A DNA stretch of 36,835 nucleotides from a virus. A model generated the notes under the pieces. That model worked only from the letters and a program-made list of their open reading frames with translations. It was not told the DNA's origin and ran no database searches. This document shows, one piece after another, positions 21,666 to 30,198 of this stretch; position 1 is the first letter of the stretch; every line of letters begins with the position of its first letter. The stretch is taken from the IMG/VR virus record IMGVR_UViG_3300008464_000003, positions 1-36,835 of that record; one strand, written 5' to 3'. The position numbers were made by a program, and so were the translations under genes.

Positions 21666-22447
21666 TGACAATTATAACTAATGTCGCAAGTCAAACCATT
21701 GCTAACGGGTTATCAATATCTACTAGTAATGTGCTTGTTGATCAAACGCCAGTAATAACTGATACAGGGATAGGAGAGATTGCTGCTAATATATCCGACC
21801 CTGACCACTCGCTTAATTACACCTGCGGCTCTAGTGTTGCAAATTTCACTGTTAGCTATGGCGCACAAACAAATATTAGTTATGTTGGTATTTCAGGCCA
21901 TAACGCAGCAACACCGGCACAAGCAACAATTGAGCTATACAACGATACAACCTTGATCGATAGCGTGGTATTAACTCGCAATCATAATGTTATGTTTACG
22001 TTTCCTGCTCAAGCATTCCAAGACTTGATAGTTAAATTTATTACTGTACCTGTAACTTATCAGGCAACTGTAAGCTTTATAGCGGCAGGGCAGCACTTAA
22101 CCATTGCCACAGGTGAGCAGTCAGGTTACAAGCGTTTATGGCAAAATAGACACACTACACAACGCACAACTACTAATTTACAAGTAGGTCCAATATCAGG
22201 CACAAGAAAAGCAAAAGCGTTAAAAGGCTCTCTTTCATTGCCTAACGAATTAGCTACATTTAGCGAGGGCTTATGGCAAACATTTATAGACTTTAGTTTT
22301 GAGCAGCCTTTTTTTATAAAGGAACAGCAAGATAAGCCACAGTCTACTTACATTTGTTACGATCCAAAGCATGGAGTATCAGCACACCCGCAAACTAGAC
22401 AGTTAAATGCTATCACTTTAAAATTCACAGCTTACAACGGGTTATAG
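21665..22447 (+). CDS. tail tip protein, distal-tail-like
   Basis: A 260-residue beta-rich protein. Residues 25-140 resemble a galactose-binding/discoidin-type sandwich (VANFTVSYGAQTNISYVGIS, IELYNDTTLIDSVVL). The second half includes KRLWQNRHTTQRTTTNLQVG and a C-terminal LNAITLKFTAYNGL, common in minor tail proteins next to the hub. It starts at the last base of the tape measure stop. It probably forms the distal ring joining tube and hub. Confidence 0.7.
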   Translation: MTIITNVASQTIANGLSISTSNVLVDQTPVITDTGIGEIAANISDPDHSLNYTCGSSVANFTVSYGAQTNISYVGISGHNAATPAQATIELYNDTTLIDSVVLTRNHNVMFTFPAQAFQDLIVKFITVPVTYQATVSFIAAGQHLTIATGEQSGYKRLWQNRHTTQRTTTNLQVGPISGTRKAKALKGSLSLPNELATFSEGLWQTFIDFSFEQPFFIKEQQDKPQSTYICYDPKHGVSAHPQTRQLNAITLKFTAYNGL

Positions 22448-22448
22448 A

Positions 22449-24827
22449 ATGGCATCTTTTGAAGCTACACAAAATATTAGAATGCAAGAGCATTTTGAGG
22501 TACTAGAAATAGACCTTCCTGTGATTACTGGCGCATGTACTATCGGTGGTAACGATGGGTTTGGAACTCCTTTAACTTGTGATCAAGCTTGGACCAATGA
22601 ATGGAAAACTTATAAATTCACTAATGAAAATTGCTCGATTATATTACCAGGTAGCCCTTGGAGGGTTATCAAGTCAATAGCTGAGACTGCTACAGAATTA
22701 AAGCCAGGTGATGGGCTGTCAGGTAGAGGATCATTAAAGATAGTTTTTACTGATAACGAAAAACAAGATCCAAACCCTGACGCACCAGGTGTGACCGCTT
22801 TAGTTAAAAATCAAGGTACTTTCTTTGGCAAGCTATCAGCAAGACAGATATTTGAAAATAAACCTGTACGACTAAAGTTGTATAGAGTGCAAGCTGATGG
22901 CTCTGTTGATTTAGTTAATGGCGCACAAACTCGTCATTATATTGCTGATACACTAACCACAAGCAGTAAAGGCACCTGGTCGCTATCCTGTAAAGATGTC
23001 TTATCACTTGCTAACTTAGGTGAGAAAACATGGCCAATACCAACGCAAAGTTTTTTGCGTCAGGATATTGACGATACAGTTACCTCTATCCCTGTTGATG
23101 GCGATACAGATTACTCGAGTGTTTTTGCTGTAAGGTCAGGCGATGAATTCATGGAAGTTACCGGTGTTACTGATAACTTACTTCCAACTGCTTCTTTAAC
23201 TGTTGCCGCTAGAGGTAGTGATATTTTAGCGCCAGTATCAGGTGAGCTATTAACCAAGACAGCAAAAGACGATCATAGCGCTGGTGATGAAGTGTTTTTA
23301 TGTGAATTATCAGATGATGAAACTATTGATTCGTTATTAACTCGGGTATTAGTTGATTCTGATTTCGATCCACTATTAATACCTGCTGCCGAATGGTCGG
23401 CAGAGGTGGCAGAGTGGCACGCCAATGATAAAATAAACACGTTGCATAGCGAATCAAAGGACGTTAATGAAGTATTAAAAAATATCCTAACAGGCTTTCT
23501 TATGGATTTATGGTTTTCAACTACTGAGAACCTAGCAAAACTATCAGCTATTAGTGTATGGAAACAATCAACAGCTACACTTGTTGAGGGTAAGGAGATT
23601 AACGCCTACACGGTTAATAAAAAGCCTCAAGAGTCGTTAAGAGCTTCAAGAGCGCTTGTTATCTATGATAAAAGAAACCTAACTGACGATGATAGTGTGG
23701 CGAGTTATAAAAAAGGCGCTCAGTTTAGCGATAGCTCTATTATTGGCCCGCAACTATTCTCTAAGCATAAAGATAAGCTATTCGAAAATAATCAATTAAT
23801 AGGCTCTGATGCTGCTGATTTATTAGTACAAAGATATGTTAGCCGGTTTAAGTTTACGCCATTCGTTCGAACCTTTGATACTGACGAGCGACACCTCACC
23901 TTTAAAGCTGGTGACGTTGTTGATATGCGTGCAACTATCGATCAAGCTGCTGACGGCTCAACATCTAGCAACGTTAGGGCGCAAATAACAAAAATAAACC
24001 CTAAATACACTAAAGACGGGCGAATGTATAAAGTTAGCGCTATGACTTACGAGGCAGCTTTTGAGGATGGTACAGAGATAGTTTTAGACTCTCCGTTAAG
24101 TGAATCTAGCTTGTATATACTTGCTGGCGCACCATCGCAAGCGGTAACTATTACCTTTGTGTTAACTGCTTATTCATTTGGGCTTACTGGTTTTCGTGCC
24201 GGTTCATTCCCTGTCGGCTCAAAAATAATATTAATCCTTGCTGATGGTTTTGACGGTCAAGCGCAAGGCGGTAGAGGCGGTAAAGGTGAGGGAATATTCT
24301 ATGAGGCAGAATCAAATATATGGGTCGGTGGATTTTCTAATAATGCCGGTGACGGTGGTATTGTTTACGATGCTCAAAATGTGGATACAGACATTTATTT
24401 TAGCGGTGCAACTCCCTCAGTAGCTTATCCAGTTGCAGACGGATACATTCGCGCCCCTGGCGCTGGTGGTGGTGGTAATACTTCACCTTCAACGGGTACT
24501 GATGATGCTACAGGTTACGGTGGTAATTCAGGTGGTGGTGGTGCTGGTCGTGCTGGTGGTATTGCTCCTTCAGGCGGCGCTGCTGATTCTGATTTACCAT
24601 CACGCCCTGGCGTTATTGGTGGTGCCGCTGCAAACGGTGATATAATCGGCAACGGTGGTGCGACAAACGACATACCTCAAAGTGCACCGGCTGAGGCTGG
24701 TGGTGATTGGGGTCAGGATACAGTAGCAGCATTAGCAGGTAAAGGCGTTGTTGATTCAGGCGCAACAGTAACATTTTTCGGCGATACGCCAACAAGATAC
24801 ATCAACGGCAATGGATCACACCCGTAA
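22449..24827 (+). CDS. baseplate hub-like protein with glycine-rich receptor-binding tail
   Basis: A 792-residue protein. The first about 550 residues look like a siphovirus hub: INITIAL strands with ITGACTIGGNDGFGTPLTC, a DVLSLANLGEKTWPIPTQ segment, an AGDEVFLCELSDDETIDSLL region and a LTFKAGDVVDMRATIDQA barrel-like part. From about residue 600 it becomes strikingly Gly/Ala/Ser-rich (QAQGGRGGKGEG, RAPGAGGGGNTSPSTG, GGNSGGGGAGRAGG). That resembles polyglycine-II adhesin domains such as T4-like gp38, in which loops between glycine helices bind the receptor. The C-terminal part is likely host-range determining (inference). Confidence 0.75.
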   Translation: MASFEATQNIRMQEHFEVLEIDLPVITGACTIGGNDGFGTPLTCDQAWTNEWKTYKFTNENCSIILPGSPWRVIKSIAETATELKPGDGLSGRGSLKIVFTDNEKQDPNPDAPGVTALVKNQGTFFGKLSARQIFENKPVRLKLYRVQADGSVDLVNGAQTRHYIADTLTTSSKGTWSLSCKDVLSLANLGEKTWPIPTQSFLRQDIDDTVTSIPVDGDTDYSSVFAVRSGDEFMEVTGVTDNLLPTASLTVAARGSDILAPVSGELLTKTAKDDHSAGDEVFLCELSDDETIDSLLTRVLVDSDFDPLLIPAAEWSAEVAEWHANDKINTLHSESKDVNEVLKNILTGFLMDLWFSTTENLAKLSAISVWKQSTATLVEGKEINAYTVNKKPQESLRASRALVIYDKRNLTDDDSVASYKKGAQFSDSSIIGPQLFSKHKDKLFENNQLIGSDAADLLVQRYVSRFKFTPFVRTFDTDERHLTFKAGDVVDMRATIDQAADGSTSSNVRAQITKINPKYTKDGRMYKVSAMTYEAAFEDGTEIVLDSPLSESSLYILAGAPSQAVTITFVLTAYSFGLTGFRAGSFPVGSKIILILADGFDGQAQGGRGGKGEGIFYEAESNIWVGGFSNNAGDGGIVYDAQNVDTDIYFSGATPSVAYPVADGYIRAPGAGGGGNTSPSTGTDDATGYGGNSGGGGAGRAGGIAPSGGAADSDLPSRPGVIGGAAANGDIIGNGGATNDIPQSAPAEAGGDWGQDTVAALAGKGVVDSGATVTFFGDTPTRYINGNGSHP

Positions 24828-24842
24828 CAATAAGGTTTTAAA

Positions 24843-27098
24843 ATGAAAGCATACCACGGTACAGCGATATTAAAGTTTGACGATGGAATCACAGGAAATT
24901 CAGCCAGTGGTGCATTAGTCACTGTGAGAATTAACTCAACGCAAGCGCTAGCAACTCTCTTTGATGTAGATGATATTGCAACAGCAAATCCATTAACGGC
25001 AGACTCAAATGGTAATTATTCATTTAAGGCTGCTGATAACATATACGACATAATAATTAGCGAGGGTATTGGTGACGAGGTAAAGCTTGAAAAGGTAGAA
25101 GTTGCAGAGATACCAACAGCACCTATTTTAATAAACGACCTGTCACAAATTTATGATTTTGAAACTGTCACAGAAATGACAGCAGCAGCAATAGACTTTC
25201 CTGTTAAAAAAGTCATTCGTGCATTAGATCGAGGGTTATTTACCGTTGTACTTACTTCAGGTGTAACACCGAATAACGACAATATAATTCAATCTTCAAG
25301 TGTGCCAGCAAATTCTTACAAGCAAAAAGAAAACTCAGAATATATAAACGTTCTTGAATCTGATAACGAGCGCTTACATCGTGGCGAGAATGGCGCAATT
25401 GTATTTATCTTTGATGATAATAAAAGGACAGTTTTTGATAACGGCTTGCCAGTGTTTCAGGCTCAAGGCGAAGTGGCTAACATGGCATTAATTGCAGATC
25501 GCTTAATTGTTCGTGAGCCATGGGATGCTGCAACGGCCAGCTTAGCTGATTGGTTATTTGCTCAAGATTCAGGCTGGGAAGCTATTTCTCACGGTTACTA
25601 TATCTCTACAGTTTTCAACTCTGGTTTAGATTTAGCTGTTGGCGAGGAAGAATTGCAACAATCTTTCAATTATCTTAATGCTGTAGGCTTAAAGGTTAAA
25701 CAGTTTGTTGCACCTTCAAGCACTTTAGATAGCAAATTCTTACCGAAAGTTGGCGAGATTTACAGCGGCGCTCACATTGGTTCAAACACTTCTGATCCAG
25801 CAGTTGCCACACCGAACAACGGCAATGACGCTTATGATCTTAGACGTGTATCATTAGAAGAAAATTTAACTAGTGATGTGTTATTTAATGCTTTTGTTGA
25901 TTACTGTAAAGCTAACAACACATTAGGCGTGGTTTATGCTCATGAAGTTGATGGTGTTTTTGGCTCAGTGCCATTAACAACCGCCCGTTTAAATTCGCAC
26001 ATTGATTACTGTCAATCTGAAAACGTTGATATATTAACTGTTAGCGATGCGTTACAGCGTTACAACACAAACACAGTTAGAAACGAATTTTTAGGCGGTG
26101 AAGCTCCAGAAGAAATATCAGCGTTTAAAATTAAGAATAGTAATTTACTATCAGGCTCAGGCTTTAACGATGATTTAACCGCTTCATGGGTGTTTGCTGC
26201 CGGTACAGTTGGCGCTACAAGTCGTGTTGATGGTGCGAATATTGCTGGTCAGTTCGTGTTTGAAATTGGCGGAGGTGCTGGTAGTGGTACGACTCAACTT
26301 AGTCAAATAGCAACACTACCAACTAGTAAAACTTCACTACCTATTTTTGGATCAGTATTTGCTGGAAGGGTTAGCGGCACATTAGACGATCAAGATTTAA
26401 TTATTGATATCGTTTATCGCAGGTTAGGCGCTCCAATCGCTAACGGCACTAAAACATTAACATTCCCGTTAACCAATGTCATGACAGAATATAGCCTTGA
26501 TGACTTTATCAAGTTCGATACTGTTGCCGAAGAAATCCAATTAGTTATTAAAGTTGCCAATAATAACCCTGGCCAAGCTGTAGATATTGCCATTCAAAAA
26601 CCGAACTTAGGCTTTGACGATGGCGCATGGTTCGCTGCTGACAATAAAACTTATGTTAGAAGCCGTAGGACCACAACACAAGGCGGCGTAACAAGTGCCG
26701 GCGCTGTTGTTGCATTTGCCACTACAGCAGAGGACAGGCTCGGAGAGTATGACGATGCAGGACTGTTTACAGCATCAAGGACAGGAACATTAACCGTAAA
26801 TGCTAGTGTAATGATTAACGACCTTGGTTTTGCTTATGATATTACTAAGCTACTACTTGATATACGAAAAAATACAACCGCAGTTGTTAGAGGTAGCACT
26901 CTAATAGATATTGCAACAGCAGTAGCAGGCGGGGCTAGTGTTGCAGGTAGTAGATTTTCTGAGCCTGAAGTTGCTGTGTCAGCTTCTATTGATGTAGTTG
27001 CCGGTGATACTATTGATATATTCATTAGTCATAACGGCACAACCACAATGATATTAGATCCTAATGATAATGCAACTTGGTTAACAATATCAGCATAA
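24843..27098 (+). CDS. tail fibre with polysaccharide deacetylase-like domain
   Basis: A 751-residue fibre. The N-terminal about 130 residues would attach to the tail. Residues 183-410 look like a NodB/CE4 domain: AIVFIFDDNKRT (D191, D192) and SHGYY (H250), with later AHEVDG. The second His of the usual HxxxH is Ile254, so metal binding may be altered. Residues 430-610 fit a carbohydrate-binding sandwich, and the C-terminal 140 residues a C1q/TNF-like trimer domain (LGEYDDAGLFTASRTGTLTV). It probably modifies or binds acetylated surface glycans of the host. Confidence 0.8.
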   Translation: MKAYHGTAILKFDDGITGNSASGALVTVRINSTQALATLFDVDDIATANPLTADSNGNYSFKAADNIYDIIISEGIGDEVKLEKVEVAEIPTAPILINDLSQIYDFETVTEMTAAAIDFPVKKVIRALDRGLFTVVLTSGVTPNNDNIIQSSSVPANSYKQKENSEYINVLESDNERLHRGENGAIVFIFDDNKRTVFDNGLPVFQAQGEVANMALIADRLIVREPWDAATASLADWLFAQDSGWEAISHGYYISTVFNSGLDLAVGEEELQQSFNYLNAVGLKVKQFVAPSSTLDSKFLPKVGEIYSGAHIGSNTSDPAVATPNNGNDAYDLRRVSLEENLTSDVLFNAFVDYCKANNTLGVVYAHEVDGVFGSVPLTTARLNSHIDYCQSENVDILTVSDALQRYNTNTVRNEFLGGEAPEEISAFKIKNSNLLSGSGFNDDLTASWVFAAGTVGATSRVDGANIAGQFVFEIGGGAGSGTTQLSQIATLPTSKTSLPIFGSVFAGRVSGTLDDQDLIIDIVYRRLGAPIANGTKTLTFPLTNVMTEYSLDDFIKFDTVAEEIQLVIKVANNNPGQAVDIAIQKPNLGFDDGAWFAADNKTYVRSRRTTTQGGVTSAGAVVAFATTAEDRLGEYDDAGLFTASRTGTLTVNASVMINDLGFAYDITKLLLDIRKNTTAVVRGSTLIDIATAVAGGASVAGSRFSEPEVAVSASIDVVAGDTIDIFISHNGTTTMILDPNDNATWLTISA

Positions 27099-27103
27099 AA
27101 GGT

Positions 27104-27132
27104 AAAGCCTTACCTAGTCAGTAAGGCTTTTT
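27104..27132. terminator. terminator between convergent operons
   Basis: AAAGCCTTAC (27104-27113) pairs perfectly with GTAAGGCTTT (27121-27130) around a 7-base loop and is followed by TT. It ends rightward transcription after the tail fibre. On the other strand the arms also finish in TTT, so it may work in both directions. The leftward gene's stop codon falls in its loop. Confidence 0.85.
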
Positions 27133-27471
27133 GCTATAAACCATCTCATACAGTAACTCGCTACCATAATCACCTGTAGCAACGGGCCAATTAATCTCAT
27201 TATCGTAAACCAAGCCATCTTTTAATAATACAGCGTGTGGTCCGTACCATCGTTTCGTGTACATCACCTTGCCGCCTATTTGAAGTTGCAGAGTAAAAGC
27301 GAAATCTTCACAGTCACCCGCAAAAGGCTTATCGATACTATCAAACCTATTCCATAAACCTTCGTGGCTATCTGCTTTATAAGTGAAATTACTCAGCGCC
27401 TTATGTAACATCTGAGTATCTTCAGGTATCGCACTACAGCCAATTAATAGGATGATCAATAAGTATTTCAT
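27118..27471 (-). CDS. lipoprotein with a Cys-His-Asp/Asn peptidase-like arrangement
   Basis: A 117-residue protein. I prefer ATG at 27471 (AGGA eight bases upstream); a start at 27480 adds three residues. MKYLLIILLIGC is a lipoprotein signal with C12 as the lipidated residue. Then AGDCEDFAFTLQLQIGG (C54) and YGPHAVLLKDGLVYDNE (H79, D90 or N91) give the Cys, His, Asp/Asn order of transglutaminase-like or papain-like enzymes. It would sit in the host envelope. Possible roles are a wall or protein hydrolase, or exclusion of other phages. It overlaps the upstream gene by four bases. Confidence 0.65.
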   Translation of the reverse strand: MKYLLIILLIGCSAIPEDTQMLHKALSNFTYKADSHEGLWNRFDSIDKPFAGDCEDFAFTLQLQIGGKVMYTKRWYGPHAVLLKDGLVYDNEINWPVATGDYGSELLYEMVYSKKPY

Positions 27472-27905
27472 TTTGAGCATCCTAGCCAGCCAAAGTAAGC
27501 CGCACTTCTAGTGTCTTCATTGCTGCGACCTTTCCACCCTGTAACCTTTTCAAATTGCGCCTTGTCCTTTTTCCACATCTTAGATATTTTATGCTTAACA
27601 ACTGGTAACTCCCACCACTCAGCCAACCTCTCCAACTCAACCTGTGACTGCTGAACCATGCCTAGACGTCTGGCTATGGACTGTTGAACGCTGACATTAT
27701 TTCCCTTTCTGAATATGGCGTTATTAGCGCAAACATCTTCAACATGAAACTCAACAGTTAGCCTTTCTTCTGTACTCATCTCAAACAATAGATTGTGAAT
27801 ATCAAAAAGCTCAAAGCAGTCTAGCTCAGTTATTTTTTTATCCTTGTAGACTGCCACGCCATGCTTTTTACTATCTGGGTCAATACCAATAATTATTTTA
27901 CTCAT
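27468..27905 (-). CDS. RuvC-like Holliday junction resolvase (RNase H fold)
   Basis: A 145-residue protein. IIIGIDPDSKKHGVAVY at residues 4-20 gives the first acidic strand (D9, D11). VEFHVEDVC gives a second acidic site (E52, E56, D57), and RSNEDTRSAAYFGWLG a C-terminal acidic helix (E130, D131). This order is that of RuvC and related phage resolvases, which cut branched DNA before packaging. Overlaps the Ref-like gene upstream by four bases. Confidence 0.8.
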   Translation of the reverse strand: MSKIIIGIDPDSKKHGVAVYKDKKITELDCFELFDIHNLLFEMSTEERLTVEFHVEDVCANNAIFRKGNNVSVQQSIARRLGMVQQSQVELERLAEWWELPVVKHKISKMWKKDKAQFEKVTGWKGRSNEDTRSAAYFGWLGCSK

Positions 27906-28276
27906 ACTCTTGTATCCATAATTGCAGTTATCACATCAGGGTTTGGTGTTTCGTAACCATAATCTTCCATACTATTAAGCATCTTAATAAACAAATAACT
28001 TTGCCTAAAATACCTTTTTGTAAAATTATTTTTGAAATGAGTTACATTGTCAGGATGATTGCTACTAACATCATGCAACTCAAACGGAACAGGCAAAATA
28101 AAATAATGCCCTATCGCCACCTTGTTGTGTTTAGCGCTCCTGCCTAGCACGTGGTGAAGCTGAATAGGCTTGTTTGACCATTCATCACCGTAAAGTATTT
28201 GTATGTTATTTTCTGCCCATTCAACTATATCTTTCATCCACTGCTTTTGTGCAGCATTCGCTTGTTTCATCGCCAT
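27902..28276 (-). CDS. Ref-like HNH nuclease
   Basis: A 124-residue protein. IQLHHVLGRSAKHNKVAIGHYFILPVPFELHD (from about residue 38, given in part) and HPDNVTHFKNNF at 74-85 match the pattern of the phage P1 Ref family, a RecA-dependent HNH nuclease that cuts at D-loops. H41/H42 and H68 are likely metal or catalytic residues. Next to a RuvC-like resolvase it fits a recombination role. It might be any member of the wider HNH group. Confidence 0.75.
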   Translation of the reverse strand: MAMKQANAAQKQWMKDIVEWAENNIQILYGDEWSNKPIQLHHVLGRSAKHNKVAIGHYFILPVPFELHDVSSNHPDNVTHFKNNFTKRYFRQSYLFIKMLNSMEDYGYETPNPDVITAIMDTRV

Positions 28277-28277
28277 A

Positions 28278-28379
28278 TCAATACACCCACATCATAGAAT
28301 AAGAAATACTAGCCGCTATAAGTAGAGCTACAATAATTCTACACCCTACCCAACATAATGCCTCTTGATATATTTTCAT
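28278..28379 (-). CDS. 33-residue single-TM peptide
   Basis: ATG at 28379 with AAGGA six bases upstream encodes MKIYQEALCWVGCRIIVALL, a hydrophobic stretch and an end SYSMMWVY. Most of residues 9-28 would span the membrane. It ends just before the Ref-like ATG in the operon. The strong ribosome site and fit between neighbours support it; role unknown. Confidence 0.6.
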   Translation of the reverse strand: MKIYQEALCWVGCRIIVALLIAASISYSMMWVY

Positions 28380-28381
28380 CA

Positions 28382-28819
28382 TTAATCCTTAAATTTAATC
28401 ATTACACCCAAATCATTATAGTAATAAATCATCTGCTCCATATACTGTTTCGATTCAGCGGTATTAAATAAGCTTGTAACCTCCAGGCACTGTATTAACT
28501 TCATTCTGCTTTCGTGGCTGTGACGATAGTAATCAAGCTTACACAGTAGGAATTCGAGCTTATCACCATGATTAACGCTATTTAACAGTATCGGCAACCC
28601 TATTGCATCCTTGCAGAAACTTTTAACCTCTAACGCTGTACGGTCGCCATAATGGTTTGCTATGTCAGAGTACCACCGGTGTTGTTGAGCGTTAGCACTT
28701 AGCCCTCGCTTCTCCTTCCAAGGTGTTACCACTAACCGCCATGACTTACTATCATCAAGCTTTGATAACTCTTGCTTGATGTAGTCGCCATTACCGGTTT
28801 TATATTGTAGGTCTTTCAC
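28382..28819 (-). CDS. NinB-like recombination protein
   Basis: A 145-residue protein. I choose GTG at 28819, overlapping the upstream stop (GTGA) with AAGGG before it; a TTG at 28825 is possible. The segment SWRLVVTPWKEKRGLSANAQ followed by HRWYSDIANHYGD resembles the NinB/Orf-type family (W.v....K..R...N...H....). Lambda NinB (Orf) helps load proteins on ssDNA. The C-terminal MEQMIYYYNDLGVMI is a helix plus strand. Family call moderate. Confidence 0.55.
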   Translation of the reverse strand: MKDLQYKTGNGDYIKQELSKLDDSKSWRLVVTPWKEKRGLSANAQQHRWYSDIANHYGDRTALEVKSFCKDAIGLPILLNSVNHGDKLEFLLCKLDYYRHSHESRMKLIQCLEVTSLFNTAESKQYMEQMIYYYNDLGVMIKFKD

Positions 28820-28956
28820 TTGCAAAACCCTTTTAAATACTCTTTATAATCTGGTTTTAGCTTCTTAGCTGCTGCCATATCTTTTTTAGCGTCACCAGTA
28901 GGGGTAACGCCTTTTCGCTCTAATAGTTCGCGTATTGCCTTACTGGTGGTAGTCAT
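28816..28956 (-). CDS. 46-residue hypothetical protein
   Basis: ATG at 28956 encodes MTTTSKAIRELLERKGVTPT then a Lys-rich helical half ending EYLKGFCK. It overlaps the methyltransferase stop by four bases at its start and the NinB-like gene at its end. AAGGG precedes the ATG. Soluble and basic; function unknown. Confidence 0.65.
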   Translation of the reverse strand: MTTTSKAIRELLERKGVTPTGDAKKDMAAAKKLKPDYKEYLKGFCK

Positions 28957-29810
28957 AATAAACCCTTAAAAATATGAGTGACTGTCCTACATTCCCACCC
29001 GTTACCTATCATTTCATAAGCCTGAGTATTGCTAACTGATTTCGTGTAACCATCTGGTAGGCCGTGGCATCTTTCACATTCAACTACTGTAGGGTATCTA
29101 ATTCCTTTGTGATCAAGTACACCAAAAAACCTTTGTGAGGAATACTTCTTATACATTGTAGCTTCAAGCATTTGCATTTTACCTGAGTTAGTAAATACCT
29201 TTAAATCCTTGCCTTTCCTTTTTGCGTGATTAGATAACCAGTTAAAAGCCGCTTCTGAGTAATAAAAATTATCTGCAGCATTCCATTCCCTTATATCTCC
29301 AAACGATGATTTGACAGGTGTTATTTCTTCGAACTCAATGTTAGTCCAGTAGTTACGCTTCCTATCGACAGGGGCTATCTGGTTGCTTTCTATCTTGTGA
29401 GGCTTAACCCCAAACAGTTCATTTATGAAGTTTTCATACTTAGCTTTCATAAAGACGTTTTCAAAAAAGAATTTTACACCAGGGTTTAATGACTTTACAT
29501 GCTCGAATATCTCTATCAACACTAAAACAAGAGCGCCTCTCGGGTCATCTAGTCCGCCTTGATCTCCAGAAAAAGACCATGCCTGACAAGGAAAACCAGC
29601 CATAATTAAATCAATGCTTGCCCAATCAATAAGCCACTCTCGCCAGTTATTAATATCACCTAAGTTAATTGCCTTGGGGAAGTTATCATCTGCCACCTGT
29701 ATAGCGTACTTATTTATATCTGATGCGTAATACTTATTAACCTTAATGCCTGCTTGTTGTAGGCAGTAAGCACCGCACCGCATACCATCAAATAAACTCA
29801 ATACATTCAT
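28953..29810 (-). CDS. C5-cytosine DNA methyltransferase
   Basis: A 285-residue enzyme. I prefer ATG 29810 (MNVLSLFDGMRCG; GGAGAG seven bases upstream) to one at 29825. Motif I is LFDGMRCGAY, motif IV GFPCQAWSF (catalytic Cys at about 75), motif VI FFENV (Glu at about 117), motif VIII APVDRKRNYW, and motifs IX-X SNTQAYEMIGNGW. It transfers methyl groups from SAM to cytosine C5. No restriction enzyme lies nearby, so it probably protects phage DNA from host restriction or alters packaging or expression. Target sequence unknown. Confidence 0.93.
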   Translation of the reverse strand: MNVLSLFDGMRCGAYCLQQAGIKVNKYYASDINKYAIQVADDNFPKAINLGDINNWREWLIDWASIDLIMAGFPCQAWSFSGDQGGLDDPRGALVLVLIEIFEHVKSLNPGVKFFFENVFMKAKYENFINELFGVKPHKIESNQIAPVDRKRNYWTNIEFEEITPVKSSFGDIREWNAADNFYYSEAAFNWLSNHAKRKGKDLKVFTNSGKMQMLEATMYKKYSSQRFFGVLDHKGIRYPTVVECERCHGLPDGYTKSVSNTQAYEMIGNGWECRTVTHIFKGLL

Positions 29811-29859
29811 AATCATTCTCTCCATTAATTAAATTCAAACTAACTATAACCTATAAACC

Positions 29860-29891
29860 TTGATTCACTGCTCCGACCAGTGACAAGTCAA
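29860..29891. promoter_or_regulatory. interrupted inverted repeat upstream of methyltransferase
   Basis: TTGA-TT-CACTG (29860-29870) mirrors CAGTG-ACAAG-TCAA (29878-29891) around a 7-base centre. It lies in the 82-base gap between the winged-helix genes and the methyltransferase, so it could be an operator or an mRNA hairpin regulating the enzyme. No T-run follows on either strand. Confidence 0.4.
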
Positions 29892-29892
29892 T

Positions 29893-30198
29893 CTAAACCC
29901 CTTTCAATTTATAGGAAGTGCTTTTGAGTCTACCTTCCCATATGGTTTCTTTAATAATAACTCCCTCGTCAAGTAAGTGGCTCGCTGCACGACTAATAGT
30001 TCCTTTTGATAGCCCCGTGAAGGTCACAACGTCCTTATAGGTAATCCACGCATCTAAGGTAAGGACTAGAATAAATCTATCCCTTGTATCCCTACTAGAT
30101 GACTGCATCTTATGCCCTTTCTTTACTGTTAACTTGCGCTCCACTTTCTTAATGAAGAAAGGAGGGTTTATCTTTTGTATTAAGTCAAAGTTTAACAT
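29893..30198 (-). CDS. winged-helix transcription factor-like protein, copy 1
   Basis: A 101-residue protein. Residues 48-78 (LDAWITYKDVVTFTGLSKGT then ISRAASHLLDEGVI) form a MarR-like winged helix-turn-helix, followed by a wing (IIKETIWEGRLKSTSYKL). AAGGA is six bases before the ATG. It shares its start (MLN, then an I-x-P segment) and domain layout with the next gene upstream, so they look like a tandem duplication. Probably a phage regulator. Confidence 0.7.
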   Translation of the reverse strand: MLNFDLIQKINPPFFIKKVERKLTVKKGHKMQSSSRDTRDRFILVLTLDAWITYKDVVTFTGLSKGTISRAASHLLDEGVIIKETIWEGRLKSTSYKLKGV

